NCBI RefSeq assembly: GCF_000715495.1
Contig: NZ_JNLX01000084.1
Location: 1-64,000, forward strand
Length of the DNA: 64,000 nt
Direction of reading: 5' to 3'
Source: Hymenobacter sp. IS2118
Lineage (GTDB): Bacteria > Bacteroidota > Bacteroidia > Cytophagales > Hymenobacteraceae
A program made the position numbers and the translations under genes. Positions 25,584-34,694 of this stretch are shown piece by piece. The stretch's first letter is position 1. Each line of letters begins with the position of its first letter. Below the pieces are notes generated by a model, which was not told where the DNA came from, ran no database searches, and saw nothing but the letters and a program-made list of their open reading frames with translations.

Positions 25584-27164
25584 TCAGGGCTGGGCAGTCA
25601 GGGTGAAATTTTCGAACGCGGCCACGGCAGTTGGCGCGCCTTGGGCCACCACACCCACGCGTACGCCCCGGTCCCAGGGCGGCAGGAAACGGCCGTCGAC
25701 GGCGGTGCCCGCTACGGGCAGGGTTTGCCAATTGGTGCTGCCGGTAGGGCGCCAGGCAAAAGTGAATTCACTGCCTTTACGGGCCTGCAGGCGCAGTTCC
25801 AAGGCTTTGGTCGTAGGCAGGGACGCCTCGGCCAGGGTTTTGGTTTGTCCTTTTTCCAGTTGCAGCAGCTGCACCTTGCCGACGCTGGCCACTAGCATCA
25901 GGGTGTTGTCGGGGTCGCCGTGGGCAGCCAGACCGGCACAAGCCCCGGCCAAGGTGCCAGGGTTCAGCAAGGTGGTGGTGGCGGTATAGGCGGCGGCAGT
26001 GGTGGAGCGGCCGAGTGCCGCGCCACTGTGGTCGGGCCGAGCCGTGAGGCGCAACTGGCCGCCGCTTACCGCGAATGTGGGCCGATATTCCACCGGCCAC
26101 TGCCAGGCCAGGTCCAGGGTCCGGCCCGTAAACTCGTCGGCCACCGCGCTGGCTCGGGCAACTATGGCTGGCGCGGCAACTGGCGTGCTTTTGCCCCGGA
26201 ACGCCGGCCAGCCCGCCGCCGTCCATTCAAACTCGCTCAGCACGCCCTGGCGGCCCGCAAACTCGTGGCTGCCGGCTTCGTAGGCGTGGTGCAGCATGTA
26301 CCAGCGGCCCTGATGCTCCAGTGCAGTGCCGTGGCCAGGACACTTCCAGGTGTCGTTGTTGAGCAGAATTGGGTTGCCGGCGTGTTTTTCCCAAGGGCCG
26401 AGCAGGGTTTTAGCCCTGGCCACGCCCGTAGCGTAGGTGCAGCCACGCCCGCAGCAGCCGTTGCCGGCGTAAAAAGCGTAGAAATACCCCTCGTGGCGCA
26501 CGATTGATACGCCTTCCACCAGATTGCCTTCCCAGGTAGCAGGGTCGTTGCGAAACAACTCCGTTTTTTCGCCCACCAACGCGGTGCGGGCGTCGTTCAG
26601 GCGTTGCGCCCAGATGGGCGTGGGCTGCTGCACGCTGTTGCCATCCTCTTTCCAGATAAGGTAAAGCTGGCCGTTTTCGTCGCGCATCGGGAAGCCGTCA
26701 ATCGAGCCGGCAGGCTGGCCCACCAGCGGCCCGTGGTCGGTGTAAGGGCCTTCGGGACGCGGGGCACTGGCCACGCCCACGGCCAGATTACCGCCCCGCT
26801 TGTGGGCGGAGTAGAACACGTACGTCTTGCCGCCGTCCTGGCTGATTTCCGGGGCCCAGAAGTAATAGTCGGCCCAATCCGGCCGCTCGCCCGGAAACAC
26901 GTGGCCCACCAGCTTCCAATCGGTCAGGTTTTTGGAGGACAGCAGCGGAAACACCGGGCCCCAGTTCGAGGTGGTGGCGGTGGCCCAATACGTATCGCCC
27001 ACCTTCACCACCGACGGGTCAGGAAAATCGCCAGGCACCACCGGGTTGGCGATAACCAGCGCGGCTGACGCGGTACCAGTGGTAGCAGCGGGCTGCTGGC
27101 AACTCGCCAGCAGCCCGCTGGCCAGCAGCGCGGCACTGCTCAAGCATCGAATAAATGGCGTCAT
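25584..27164 (-). CDS. glycoside hydrolase family 43 protein, two-domain lipoprotein
   Basis: 526 residues from MTPFIRCLSSAALLA; the lipobox is GLLASC. The five-blade propeller domain holds the three expected acids: base Asp in GDFPDPSVVK, the pKa-modulating Asp in GSIDGFPM and the general acid Glu in NLVEGVSIV. From about residue 330 a second beta-sandwich domain follows (AVADEFTGRTLDLAWQWPVE), as in the GH43 subgroup with a C-terminal concanavalin-like domain. Such enzymes release arabinose or xylose from side or main chains. A TTG eight codons upstream is also open but puts extra residues before the signal. Confidence 0.88.
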   Translation of the reverse strand: MTPFIRCLSSAALLASGLLASCQQPAATTGTASAALVIANPVVPGDFPDPSVVKVGDTYWATATTSNWGPVFPLLSSKNLTDWKLVGHVFPGERPDWADYYFWAPEISQDGGKTYVFYSAHKRGGNLAVGVASAPRPEGPYTDHGPLVGQPAGSIDGFPMRDENGQLYLIWKEDGNSVQQPTPIWAQRLNDARTALVGEKTELFRNDPATWEGNLVEGVSIVRHEGYFYAFYAGNGCCGRGCTYATGVARAKTLLGPWEKHAGNPILLNNDTWKCPGHGTALEHQGRWYMLHHAYEAGSHEFAGRQGVLSEFEWTAAGWPAFRGKSTPVAAPAIVARASAVADEFTGRTLDLAWQWPVEYRPTFAVSGGQLRLTARPDHSGAALGRSTTAAAYTATTTLLNPGTLAGACAGLAAHGDPDNTLMLVASVGKVQLLQLEKGQTKTLAEASLPTTKALELRLQARKGSEFTFAWRPTGSTNWQTLPVAGTAVDGRFLPPWDRGVRVGVVAQGAPTAVAAFENFTLTAQP

Positions 27165-27214
27165 AAAACTCAAGCGGACAGTTACCAATGCGGTGGGAAA
27201 AAGAAAAGCAGCTG

Positions 27215-28276
27215 CTATTCGCCGGCCGGGCGGGGCAGCGGGATGCCCAACGGCACCGGGGTACCAAAGTCCGGCGTGTCGTCAGCACGCCAAGTGAATT
27301 TTTGCATTCGGGGGCTACGGGTGTCGCTGCAGCCCTGACCCGTGCGCGGGTTGGCGTGGTACACAATCCAGTCCTCGCTGCCATCGCGCGAGGTGAAGAA
27401 GCCGTTGTGGCCCGGCCCGAAGGCTTGGCCCGCAGTATTTTTTACGAAAACGGGGGTGGGCGCCTTGGTCCATGAGGCCGGCAGCATGGGGTCGGCGGTG
27501 GTGGATGCCGTGAGCATGCCCAGGGCGTAATCGTCGGTGCTGCAATGGCTGGCCGAATAAATCAGTACGGTTTTACCGCCATGCTTGAGTATCTGCGGGG
27601 CCTCGTTCACCTTCGGGAAGCCGTTCAGCTCCCAACCGTATTGCGGAATGCTGAGCCGCGCCCGGGCCCCGGTGAGGGCCGTGGGACTGCTCATGCGGCA
27701 GATGTAGAGGTTTTGTTGGTCGGAGTTGGGCTCCTGGCCTGACCAGAGCAGGTAACGCCCGCCGTTCTGTTCCAGAATGGTGGCATCGATGGCCCACAAA
27801 TCCTGACCCGGCACGGCTAGCTGGCCGCGCTCCGTCCAGGCGCCGATGGTAGGGTCAGGGTTGGCGTTTTCGAGCGTCCACAGGCGCTGGCCGCCGCAGC
27901 AGCCGGGAGGGCCCGCGGTGAAGTAGACGTACCACTTGCCATCGAGAAAATGCAGCTCCGGCGCCCACACGTTCTGGGAGTACGGGCCCGTAGCTGGGGC
28001 CGTCCAGATAGTAGTGCTCACGGCCGAGCCCAACTCGCTCATTTTAGCGGTTTTGCGCAGTATTACGTTGTTGCCAGTAGTGTGCATGTAGTAATAAAAC
28101 CCGTCCTTCTGGTACACCCACGGGTCGGGGCCACTAGCCAGCAGCGGGTTGGTGAACGTGGTAGCGGCGGGCGGGGCCGGCGGTACCTGAGGGGCAACCG
28201 TGGGCGAGCTTTTCGAGCAGCCCAGTGTGCCTGCCAGTAGCAGCATGGCCCAAAAGGAAGAACGGAATAACAACAT
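27215..28276 (-). CDS. glycoside hydrolase family 43 lipoprotein
   Basis: 353 residues with a lipoprotein signal (LLLAGTLGCSKS). Single GH43 propeller: base Asp in ASGPDPWVYQ, second Asp in LWAIDATILE, acid Glu in FPKVNEAPQIL. It is closely similar along its length to the enzyme at 33600-34694 (shared TNP-L, DPW, YYY-HTTG, WAPELHFL, and a PLxRPAGE end), so the pair arose by duplication. That relative lacks a lipobox. Expected to trim arabinosyl or xylosyl residues, with the exact linkage unknown. Confidence 0.88.
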   Translation of the reverse strand: MLLFRSSFWAMLLLAGTLGCSKSSPTVAPQVPPAPPAATTFTNPLLASGPDPWVYQKDGFYYYMHTTGNNVILRKTAKMSELGSAVSTTIWTAPATGPYSQNVWAPELHFLDGKWYVYFTAGPPGCCGGQRLWTLENANPDPTIGAWTERGQLAVPGQDLWAIDATILEQNGGRYLLWSGQEPNSDQQNLYICRMSSPTALTGARARLSIPQYGWELNGFPKVNEAPQILKHGGKTVLIYSASHCSTDDYALGMLTASTTADPMLPASWTKAPTPVFVKNTAGQAFGPGHNGFFTSRDGSEDWIVYHANPRTGQGCSDTRSPRMQKFTWRADDTPDFGTPVPLGIPLPRPAGE

Positions 28277-28402
28277 AATAATGGGAAAGGGAAAGGAAAT
28301 TGAGGGAGTAAACAGTCAGCGTATAGTGCCAAGCCAGTCGTTGCGTAACAATCGTTATCAGTGCCTAACTGACCGTACAGAATTAACCGTGTTGTATCGG
28401 GT

Positions 28403-28506
28403 TTGTCATGCTCCATTTGGCGTCTGCTTGTTGAAGCATTGCTACCGCTTCGTTGCACGGTGCGGACGAAGCGGTAGCGATGCTTCGGCTGCGCTCAGCA
28501 CGACAA
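28403..28506. repeat. REP-like palindrome, copy 2 (diverged)
   Basis: The 3' half, ACGAAGCGGTAGCGATGCTT (from 28466) and on through GCTCAGCACGAC, matches the 3' arm of the palindrome at 10517-10620. The inner 21 bases pair with 28433-28453, while the outer 5' arm has decayed. It lies between the susD stop and the GH43 lipoprotein gene. The rest of the 273-base spacer shows no gene. Confidence 0.7.
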
Positions 28507-28549
28507 CTTTTCTGCTACGATTATTTTTGCGCCGGTACTTAATACTTAT

Positions 28550-30121
28550 CTAGTAATTAGGGTTTTGGGTTAATCGGGCCAGGTCTACGTCGATTTGCAG
28601 AATGGGCAGCAAGCGGTCGCGGCCTATCTGGAAATCGTTGAAGCTGGGGTCGCGCTGCTTCAGCTGGTCGATGCCGGCCTGGGTGGTGAGCACGCCGTAG
28701 CGCTGCAGGTCGAACCAACGCAAGCCCTCACCGGTCAGTTCGGTTACCCGCTCGTGCCGGAGCTGCGTGCGCAGCTCAGCCTGCGATAGCCCCGCTGCTA
28801 GGGGCGCCAGTCCCGAGCGGGCACGCACCAGGTTGACCAGTGGGATGGCGCTAGCCGGGTTGTTTTGCTCGTTCAAGGCCTCGGCCTGCAGCAGCAGCAC
28901 GTCGGCGTAGCGCATCACGCGCTGGTTGATGGGCGAATCGAAATCCTCGAAAGTGCGGTAGTAATCGGTAGCATACTTGCGGTAGTACACGCGGCCCAGG
29001 TCGCGGGCATTGCCACCGTAGCGGTTTTCAAAGTTGCCGCTGCCGTACACACCCCGGTCGTTGTCGGGCGCCAGGGCGGTTGGGAACTGGGTCAGGTCGA
29101 ACCGGTTGTAGAACGCGGTGGCGGCCAGGCGCGGGTCGCGCTGGCCCTGGGCCGTGCCTTCCTGCAAAAACTCGCGCACCACCCAGGGGCGCAGCTCGCC
29201 ATCGTTGAAGCCGAAGCCCGGCACGCCCCAGAACTGCGAGCGCTGCCCGCCCTGCGAGGAGGTGGCATCGGGGCCTCCGCCGGAGTCGTTCCCCCCCCGC
29301 TTATCGTCCGAAAACTGCACCTCAAAAATAGATTCCTGATTGTTTTCCGTAGTGTGGCGGAAGTTGTCGGTGTAGTTCGCAGTAAGGCGGTAGGTGCCCG
29401 AACTGATAACCTGCGCGAACTGCGCCTGCGCATCGGCCCAGCGGCGGTTTTGCATGTAGGCCTTGCCCAGCAGCGTGGTGGCCGCGCCGCGGGTGGCCCG
29501 CCCCAGGTCGGCGCCGGTGTACGAAGCCGGCAGGTCGGGCTGCGCCTTGGTCAGGTCATCAATGACCAAGGCCCACACCTCGGCTTCGGTGCCCTGCGGC
29601 GGTAAAACGTTCAAATCGATTGGAGGCGTCGTGGCCAGCGGCACGTTGCCGTAGAGCGACACGAGGTTGAAGTAGCTCAGCGCCCGCAAAAACCGGGCTT
29701 CGGCCAGCACGCGCTTCTGCAAAGTGGCGTCCATCTGAATGCCGGGCACGTTGGCAAGCACCTGGTTGGCGCGGTATATGGTGCGGTAGTGGTCGCGGTA
29801 AATGTGGAACGACACCTCAAAATCGTAGTTGTTTTGCACGAAGCGGGTGAAATCGGCCAGCTCGCCCCAGGGGCTTTGGCTGAAGCCCTCGTCCGAGCGC
29901 AAGTCGAAGGCGAAGTTCAGCCAGCGCCGGTACATGCCCAGACCCTGCAGGCCGGCATACACGGCCGTGGAAGCCCGTACGGCATCCTCACTGGTTTTGA
30001 AAAACGACTCGGTGGTGGGCAGGTTGGGGTTCACCTGGTTCAGCAGGTCCTTCTCGCAGGCCGTGGCCGAAATCAGCAGCAGCCCAGCCAAACCCAAACG
30101 GGCTAAAAAATTGGTTTTCAT
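28550..30121 (-). CDS. SusD/RagB-family glycan-binding lipoprotein (first pair)
   Basis: 523 residues with a lipobox (LLLISATACEKD). SusD blocks are clear: LNQVNPNLPTTESFFKT near the N-terminus, RFLRALSYFNLVSLYGNVPL in the TPR region, and MRYADVLLLQAEALNEQNN with FDLQRYGVL near the C-terminus. It sits on the outer surface, binds oligosaccharide and forms a lid on the SusC channel. It is encoded 35 bases after the susC-like gene on the same strand. Confidence 0.96.
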   Translation of the reverse strand: MKTNFLARLGLAGLLLISATACEKDLLNQVNPNLPTTESFFKTSEDAVRASTAVYAGLQGLGMYRRWLNFAFDLRSDEGFSQSPWGELADFTRFVQNNYDFEVSFHIYRDHYRTIYRANQVLANVPGIQMDATLQKRVLAEARFLRALSYFNLVSLYGNVPLATTPPIDLNVLPPQGTEAEVWALVIDDLTKAQPDLPASYTGADLGRATRGAATTLLGKAYMQNRRWADAQAQFAQVISSGTYRLTANYTDNFRHTTENNQESIFEVQFSDDKRGGNDSGGGPDATSSQGGQRSQFWGVPGFGFNDGELRPWVVREFLQEGTAQGQRDPRLAATAFYNRFDLTQFPTALAPDNDRGVYGSGNFENRYGGNARDLGRVYYRKYATDYYRTFEDFDSPINQRVMRYADVLLLQAEALNEQNNPASAIPLVNLVRARSGLAPLAAGLSQAELRTQLRHERVTELTGEGLRWFDLQRYGVLTTQAGIDQLKQRDPSFNDFQIGRDRLLPILQIDVDLARLTQNPNY

Positions 30122-30156
30122 ATCGCTAGTTATTAAAAAATCGAAAGAAACAACGC

Positions 30157-33100
30157 TTAGAAGCCGGCCTGAATGCCCAGCGTGAACGAGCGCAGGTTGG
30201 GATACGAGCCATCATCGACGCCGCGGGCCAGCTGGCCCGCACCCACGGTTTCGGGGTCGTAGCCGCTGTACTTGGTTATCGTGAACAGGTTTTGGGCAGT
30301 GGCGTACAAGCGCATCGAGGCCACGTACTTCGTGCGTACCAGCAGGGCTTTAGGCACCGTCAGGCCCACCTGCAGGTTCTTCATACGCAGGTACGAGCCG
30401 CTTTCCAGCCAGCGCGTGCTGTTGAAACGGGCATTGTGGCCGGCCGAGATGCCGCTGTTGGGGCCGCCCGCAATCAGCGCCCGTGGCGTCGTGGTGGAGG
30501 GGTTTTGCGCCGTCCAGGGGTTGAAGTCGGCCCGGTGGTTGCCGTTGTCGTCGGTGCGGTCGAGCCAGAACTTGCTTACGTTGAATACGTCGTTGCCCTG
30601 CACGCCCTGGATGAAGGCCGACAGGTCGAGCACGCCGTAGCCCAGGTTCAGGTTGGCGCCGTACTGCACCTTGGGAAACACGTTGCCCACGTGCACCCGG
30701 TCGCCGTCGTCGGTGCGGCCGTTGCCGTTGTTGTCTTTGTAGCGCACGTCGCCGGGGCTGAGGCCGGCCGGTATGCCGGTGTCGCCGCTCTGGTAAATGC
30801 CGTCGAACTCATACAGGAAGAAAGAGCCGATTTCCTGGCCCACTTCGGTGCGGGTGATGGCGCCGGGGCCGCCGTTGAAAAAGTTGGGCGTGCCGCTGGG
30901 GTCGTTGCCGGCATTGCCCAGGTCCAGCACTTTGTTGGCGATGGTCGTCAGGTTCACCGAGGCGCCATAGCGGAACGGGCCGCTGTTGTCGTTGTAGCCC
31001 AGCTGCAACTCAAAACCTTTGTTTTCGAGCTTGCCCAGGTTGCGGAACGGGTTGCTGCCGGCGTTGCCGAACACCACCGGCAGGGCGGGGTCAACCAGCG
31101 CGTCCGTGGTTTGCGATATGTAGTAGTCGGCCGACAACGTGAGCCGGTTTTCCAGGAAGCCGGCGTCGAAGCCCACGTTGGTGGTGCGGCGGGTTTCCCA
31201 ACGGATGTCGGGGCTGGCGAACTGGGTTTGCAGCGCCCCGTTCTGGATGGCGCCGCCCAGCAAGTAGTTGGCGTTGGTGTTGATGAACCCCTGGTAGCGG
31301 TACGAGCCGCCGTAGTCTCCGCCCAGCAAGTCGTTGCCGAGCTGCCCGTAGGAAGCCCGCAGCTTGAGGTCGGATACGGCCGTGATGCCTTCAAAAAACT
31401 TCTCCTTCGACACGCGCCAGCCCACCGAAGCGGCGCCGAAATTGCCGTAGCGGTTGTCGGCCCGGAAGCGCGACGAGCCGTCGCGCCGGTACGCCGCCGT
31501 GAACAGGTAGCGCTGGTCGTAGTCGTAGGTGAGCTGCCCGAAAAACGACTCCTTGGTGTGCGTGAACGACGAGCCTACTACCTGCGGCGTTTCGCTGCCC
31601 GCGTCGAGGGCCCAGTAGTAGATGGGGCCGCGGCCGTACTCGAAGTTCACGCCCCGCGTCACTTCCTGCCGGGTGCGCTGCTGGCTATAGCCGCCCACCG
31701 CAGTCAGGTTGTGCTCACCGAAGCTTTTGTCGAAGGTGAGGGTGTTCTCGGCCATACCAAACACCTCCGTGCCCTGCGTGTCGCCAAAAGCCGAGGGCCG
31801 GATGGGGTCGTTGCGGCGCCACACGCCAAACTGCCGCTTCTGCTGGTCGCGGAAACCGTGGTACTCGGTGGCCAGGTTCAGGCGGTAGCGCAGAAAGTCG
31901 AAGATGGAAACCTCGCCGTACACGTTGCCCTGCAGGCGGCTCGACACCCCAGTGTCGTTGAGCAGACTTTGCAACGCAATGGGGTTGGTGCCGAAGGTGT
32001 TGGCGTTGTTGTTGCCGATGCCGAAGCCGCCGGGTACGGTGTTGTCAAACACCGGAATCACGGGCAGCATGCGCAGGATTTCGATGAAGGGATTGCCGTT
32101 GACGCGGGTCTGATTGGTGCGCGTAAGCAGGGCGTTCTGGCCCACGCGGAACCGGCCGCGGTTGAAGCCCGTGTTTACCCGGAAGCTGTAGCGGTCAAAC
32201 TTCGGCCCCTGCACCGTACCGTCCTGCTTGAAGTAGCCGCCCGACACGTTGAAGGTGGAGTTGGGGCCGCCGCCCGAAAAGCCCAGGTTGTAGTCCTGCA
32301 CCGAGCCTTGCTTGAAAAATTCTTTCTGCCAGTCCGTATCGACGCCGGCCGGCGGGTTGGCCGCGAAAGGCTGGCGCGCCGCCGCCGCGTTATCATACGC
32401 CTGGTTGTTGAGGGCGGCCCACTGGGAAGCATTGGCCAAATCCAGGGTGTTGGCCAGGTTCTGAACCCCGCCGTTGGCGCTGAATGTGATGGCGGGCACA
32501 CCCGCTTTGCCTTTTTTAGTGGTGACGATAACCACGCCGTTGGCACCCGAAGCGCCGTAGGGCGCCAGCGAAGCGGCGTCCTTCAGCACCTGTATCGACT
32601 CCACGTCGGAGGGGTTGAAGTCGCGCTGCCCGCCGGCATTCTGCACCCACAGGCCGTCGATGACGTAGAGCGGGCCGCTGCCGCTGGCAATGGTGCCCAG
32701 CCCGCGAATATTGATAACCGGCGCCTGCCCCGGCGCACCGGAGTTGGTTACCGTCACGCCCGGCATCCGGCCCTGAATGGCCTCGGCCACCGACGCCACC
32801 GGCGCCCGGCGCACTTCCTGGGCACTCACGCTGGCCACCGCGCCGGTCACGTTCTCGCGCTTCTGGGTGAGGTAGCCTACCACCACCACTTCATTAAGCT
32901 GCTTGGCATCAAGGGCCAGCGAAACGTTGATTTCGCTCCGCCCGGCCACGGCTACGTCCTGGCTCGAATAGCCAACGAACGAGAATGTGAGCGTGGCATT
33001 GTCGCCCACCGTAAGCGAATAATTGCCGTCAGCCGACGTGGTGATGCCGTTGGAGGTGCCTTTTTCAAGCACCGTCACTCCCGGCATGCCCTGTCCTTTC

Positions 33101-33273
33101 TCGTCGACCACGCGCCCGGTCACGGTCTGCACCGGAGCTACGGCCCAGCCGATGCCATCGGTGGCGGGACGAGCGGTGGCGGGTAGCCCCACCAGCGCGG
33201 CGGCGCCCAGCGGGAGGCAGCAAAGCAGGGCCGGCACGGCTTGGCGGCTCAGCCTAAAGTAAGAATTATTCAT
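30157..33273 (-). CDS. SusC/RagA-family TonB-dependent transporter (first pair)
   Basis: 1038 residues from MNNSYFRLSRQAVP. After the signal peptide come a carboxypeptidase-regulatory-like domain (VTGRVVDEKGQGMPGVTV), the plug (AIQGRMPGVTV, NIRGLGTIASGSGPLYVIDG) and a barrel ending SFTLGIQAGF. It imports oligosaccharides across the outer membrane with energy from TonB. A minus-7 box and a LacI-type operator lie 25-55 bases upstream of the start, so it is the likely first gene of the leftward transcript. A 964-codon frame on the other strand is only a shadow. Confidence 0.96.
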   Translation of the reverse strand: MNNSYFRLSRQAVPALLCCLPLGAAALVGLPATARPATDGIGWAVAPVQTVTGRVVDEKGQGMPGVTVLEKGTSNGITTSADGNYSLTVGDNATLTFSFVGYSSQDVAVAGRSEINVSLALDAKQLNEVVVVGYLTQKRENVTGAVASVSAQEVRRAPVASVAEAIQGRMPGVTVTNSGAPGQAPVINIRGLGTIASGSGPLYVIDGLWVQNAGGQRDFNPSDVESIQVLKDAASLAPYGASGANGVVIVTTKKGKAGVPAITFSANGGVQNLANTLDLANASQWAALNNQAYDNAAAARQPFAANPPAGVDTDWQKEFFKQGSVQDYNLGFSGGGPNSTFNVSGGYFKQDGTVQGPKFDRYSFRVNTGFNRGRFRVGQNALLTRTNQTRVNGNPFIEILRMLPVIPVFDNTVPGGFGIGNNNANTFGTNPIALQSLLNDTGVSSRLQGNVYGEVSIFDFLRYRLNLATEYHGFRDQQKRQFGVWRRNDPIRPSAFGDTQGTEVFGMAENTLTFDKSFGEHNLTAVGGYSQQRTRQEVTRGVNFEYGRGPIYYWALDAGSETPQVVGSSFTHTKESFFGQLTYDYDQRYLFTAAYRRDGSSRFRADNRYGNFGAASVGWRVSKEKFFEGITAVSDLKLRASYGQLGNDLLGGDYGGSYRYQGFINTNANYLLGGAIQNGALQTQFASPDIRWETRRTTNVGFDAGFLENRLTLSADYYISQTTDALVDPALPVVFGNAGSNPFRNLGKLENKGFELQLGYNDNSGPFRYGASVNLTTIANKVLDLGNAGNDPSGTPNFFNGGPGAITRTEVGQEIGSFFLYEFDGIYQSGDTGIPAGLSPGDVRYKDNNGNGRTDDGDRVHVGNVFPKVQYGANLNLGYGVLDLSAFIQGVQGNDVFNVSKFWLDRTDDNGNHRADFNPWTAQNPSTTTPRALIAGGPNSGISAGHNARFNSTRWLESGSYLRMKNLQVGLTVPKALLVRTKYVASMRLYATAQNLFTITKYSGYDPETVGAGQLARGVDDGSYPNLRSFTLGIQAGF

Positions 33274-33297
33274 AGGTGAAAAAGTGAGTGGGAGAGA

Positions 33298-33305
33298 CAA
33301 ATATA
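33298..33305 (-). promoter_or_regulatory. minus-7 box of the first susC gene
   Basis: Minus-strand TATATTTG fits TAnnTTTG. The predicted start is near 33291, giving a leader of about 18 bases. The minus-33 region is poor (TTATG), as expected for a promoter needing an activator or masked by a regulator. Confidence 0.6.
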
Positions 33306-33314
33306 AGAGCCAAA

Positions 33315-33326
33315 GCAAACGTTTGC
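33315..33326. promoter_or_regulatory. LacI-type operator in the susC promoter
   Basis: GCAAACGTTTGC, identical to the sites at 24112 and 35953. It begins nine bases upstream of the minus-7 box and so covers the spacer toward minus-33. Confidence 0.8.
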
Positions 33327-33578
33327 ATAAAATTACACAAAATGTTGAATTTGGTGCTAATTAATTCCTGTTGAATACGTTTCGAGGTTGAAAAGCACTC
33401 TTGATTGCGTTGCAAAGGCCAATTAGGCGACAGGAATACGGTCTTTACGCCGCTAAATGCCATGGTTAGGGTATTCAAACACTTCTAACGCGCGCCCTAT
33501 TCTGGGTCAAAAAGGAGGGCGGGTAGCGTTGCGGGCCGGATAATCAGCCTTTAACAGCAATGAATATAATTCTTTTCT

Positions 33579-33590
33579 GCAAACCTTTGC
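33579..33590. promoter_or_regulatory. imperfect LacI-type operator
   Basis: GCAAACCTTTGC differs from the perfect site by one central base. It lies 253 bases upstream of the main susC operator, a distance that could allow looping, and directly after the stop of the GH43 gene. Confidence 0.5.
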
Positions 33591-33599
33591 GCAGAGGCC

Positions 33600-34694
33600 T
33601 TACCTCTCACCCGCCGGGCGGGCCAGGGGCTGTCCGGGGGCCACGGGGCGGCCAAAATCGGGGGTGCCGTTGGGGCGCCAGGTGAACGGCTGAGCGCGGG
33701 GCGAACGGAAATTGCCGCAGCCCTGGCCGGCAGCGTCGTTGGCGTGGTAAAGTATCCAGTCCTCGGTGCCGTCGGGCGACTTAAAAAAGGAGTTGTGGCC
33801 CGGTGCGTACACCTTTCGGGCAGGGTCCTGCTGGAACACGGGCACCGGCGACTTCGTCCAGGAGCCCGGTTGCAGCAAGTCGCTGTCGGCCGGGGCCGTG
33901 AGCATGCCCAGCGCGTAGGTATCAGTCCAACAGCCGCTGGCGGAGTAAATCAGCACCAGCTTATTGCCGCGCCGTATCACCTGCGGCCCTTCGTTCACGT
34001 CGACATGGGCGGGCGTTTCGGTTGGGGGCAGGTCGCCGTTGCGCTCCCAGGCAAACACCGGCGTCGACACCTTCAGGCGCGGGCCGGCGATGGTCCAGGG
34101 GTTTTTCATGCGCGCCAGGTAAATATTCTGTCGGCCGTTCACGTCGCCCTCCCAACCCGACCACACGAAGTACAGCTGGCCGTTGTTTTCGAACACCGAG
34201 CCGTCGATGGCCCACTTATCGGTAGTGTCCGTTATCTGTCCCTTATCGGTCCAGGTGCCCTGCGTAGGGTCGGGGGAGGCATTCTCCAGCACGAAAAGCC
34301 GGTGCGTCTGGTTGGTAGCGGCGTCGGCGGCGTAGTAGAGATACCACTTGTTGTTCAGAAAATGCAGTTCTGGGGCCCAGATATCGCGCGAGTTCGGGCC
34401 CGTGGCGGGCGGCGTCCACACCACCGTTTTGGGCGCGCTGTCGAGCTGGCTCAGCGAGCGGGTTTTCCAGAGCGTGATATTGCGGCCCGTGGTGTGGGTG
34501 TAGTAATAGTAGCCGTCGCGGTAAATGCTCCACGGGTCGGCCCCGGCCGGCAGCACGGGGTTGGTGAAGGTGGCATCGGCTTGGTTGGCCGTGGGCTGCG
34601 CCAGGCCGGGCACCCACAGCACCAACGCCAGTAGTAAGACGAACAAGGTTCTAGTCATCGCACGAAATCGGAAAAGGAAGCGGCCACGGCTCAT
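33600..34694 (-). CDS. glycoside hydrolase family 43 protein, secreted
   Basis: 364 residues from the ATG that overlaps the upstream stop as ATGA. A second ATG 12 codons later (34658) gives a tidier signal peptide, MTRTLFVLLLALVLW ending GLAQ, and may be the true start. No lipobox is present. GH43 acids: Asp in PAGADPWSIY, Asp in KWAIDGSVFE, Glu in VDVNEGPQVI. Close paralogue of the lipoprotein enzyme at 27215-28276. The four-base overlap with the GH5-like gene indicates translational coupling. Expected to act in the periplasm on arabinosides or xylosides. Confidence 0.9.
   Translation of the reverse strand: MSRGRFLFRFRAMTRTLFVLLLALVLWVPGLAQPTANQADATFTNPVLPAGADPWSIYRDGYYYYTHTTGRNITLWKTRSLSQLDSAPKTVVWTPPATGPNSRDIWAPELHFLNNKWYLYYAADAATNQTHRLFVLENASPDPTQGTWTDKGQITDTTDKWAIDGSVFENNGQLYFVWSGWEGDVNGRQNIYLARMKNPWTIAGPRLKVSTPVFAWERNGDLPPTETPAHVDVNEGPQVIRRGNKLVLIYSASGCWTDTYALGMLTAPADSDLLQPGSWTKSPVPVFQQDPARKVYAPGHNSFFKSPDGTEDWILYHANDAAGQGCGNFRSPRAQPFTWRPNGTPDFGRPVAPGQPLARPAGER

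Larger units (their letters stand above)
33274..33599. other. 326-base promoter region of the first susC
   Basis: Contains the minus-7 box at 33298-33305, the perfect operator at 33315-33326 and a one-mismatch operator at 33579-33590. The middle (33340-33570) shows no gene or repeat that I can support. Confidence 0.6.

Noticed and set aside
28340-28365. Possible operator GTAACAATCGTTATC upstream of the GH43 lipoprotein gene
   Set aside because: Only the outer bases are symmetric and it does not match the GCAAACGTTTGC palindrome.
30292-33186. Open frame of 964 codons on the plus strand opposite the first susC
   Set aside because: It lies wholly inside a clear SusC-family gene, has no recognisable domain and a composition (many Val, Ala, His, Gly, Arg) typical of antisense reading of GC-rich coding sequence.
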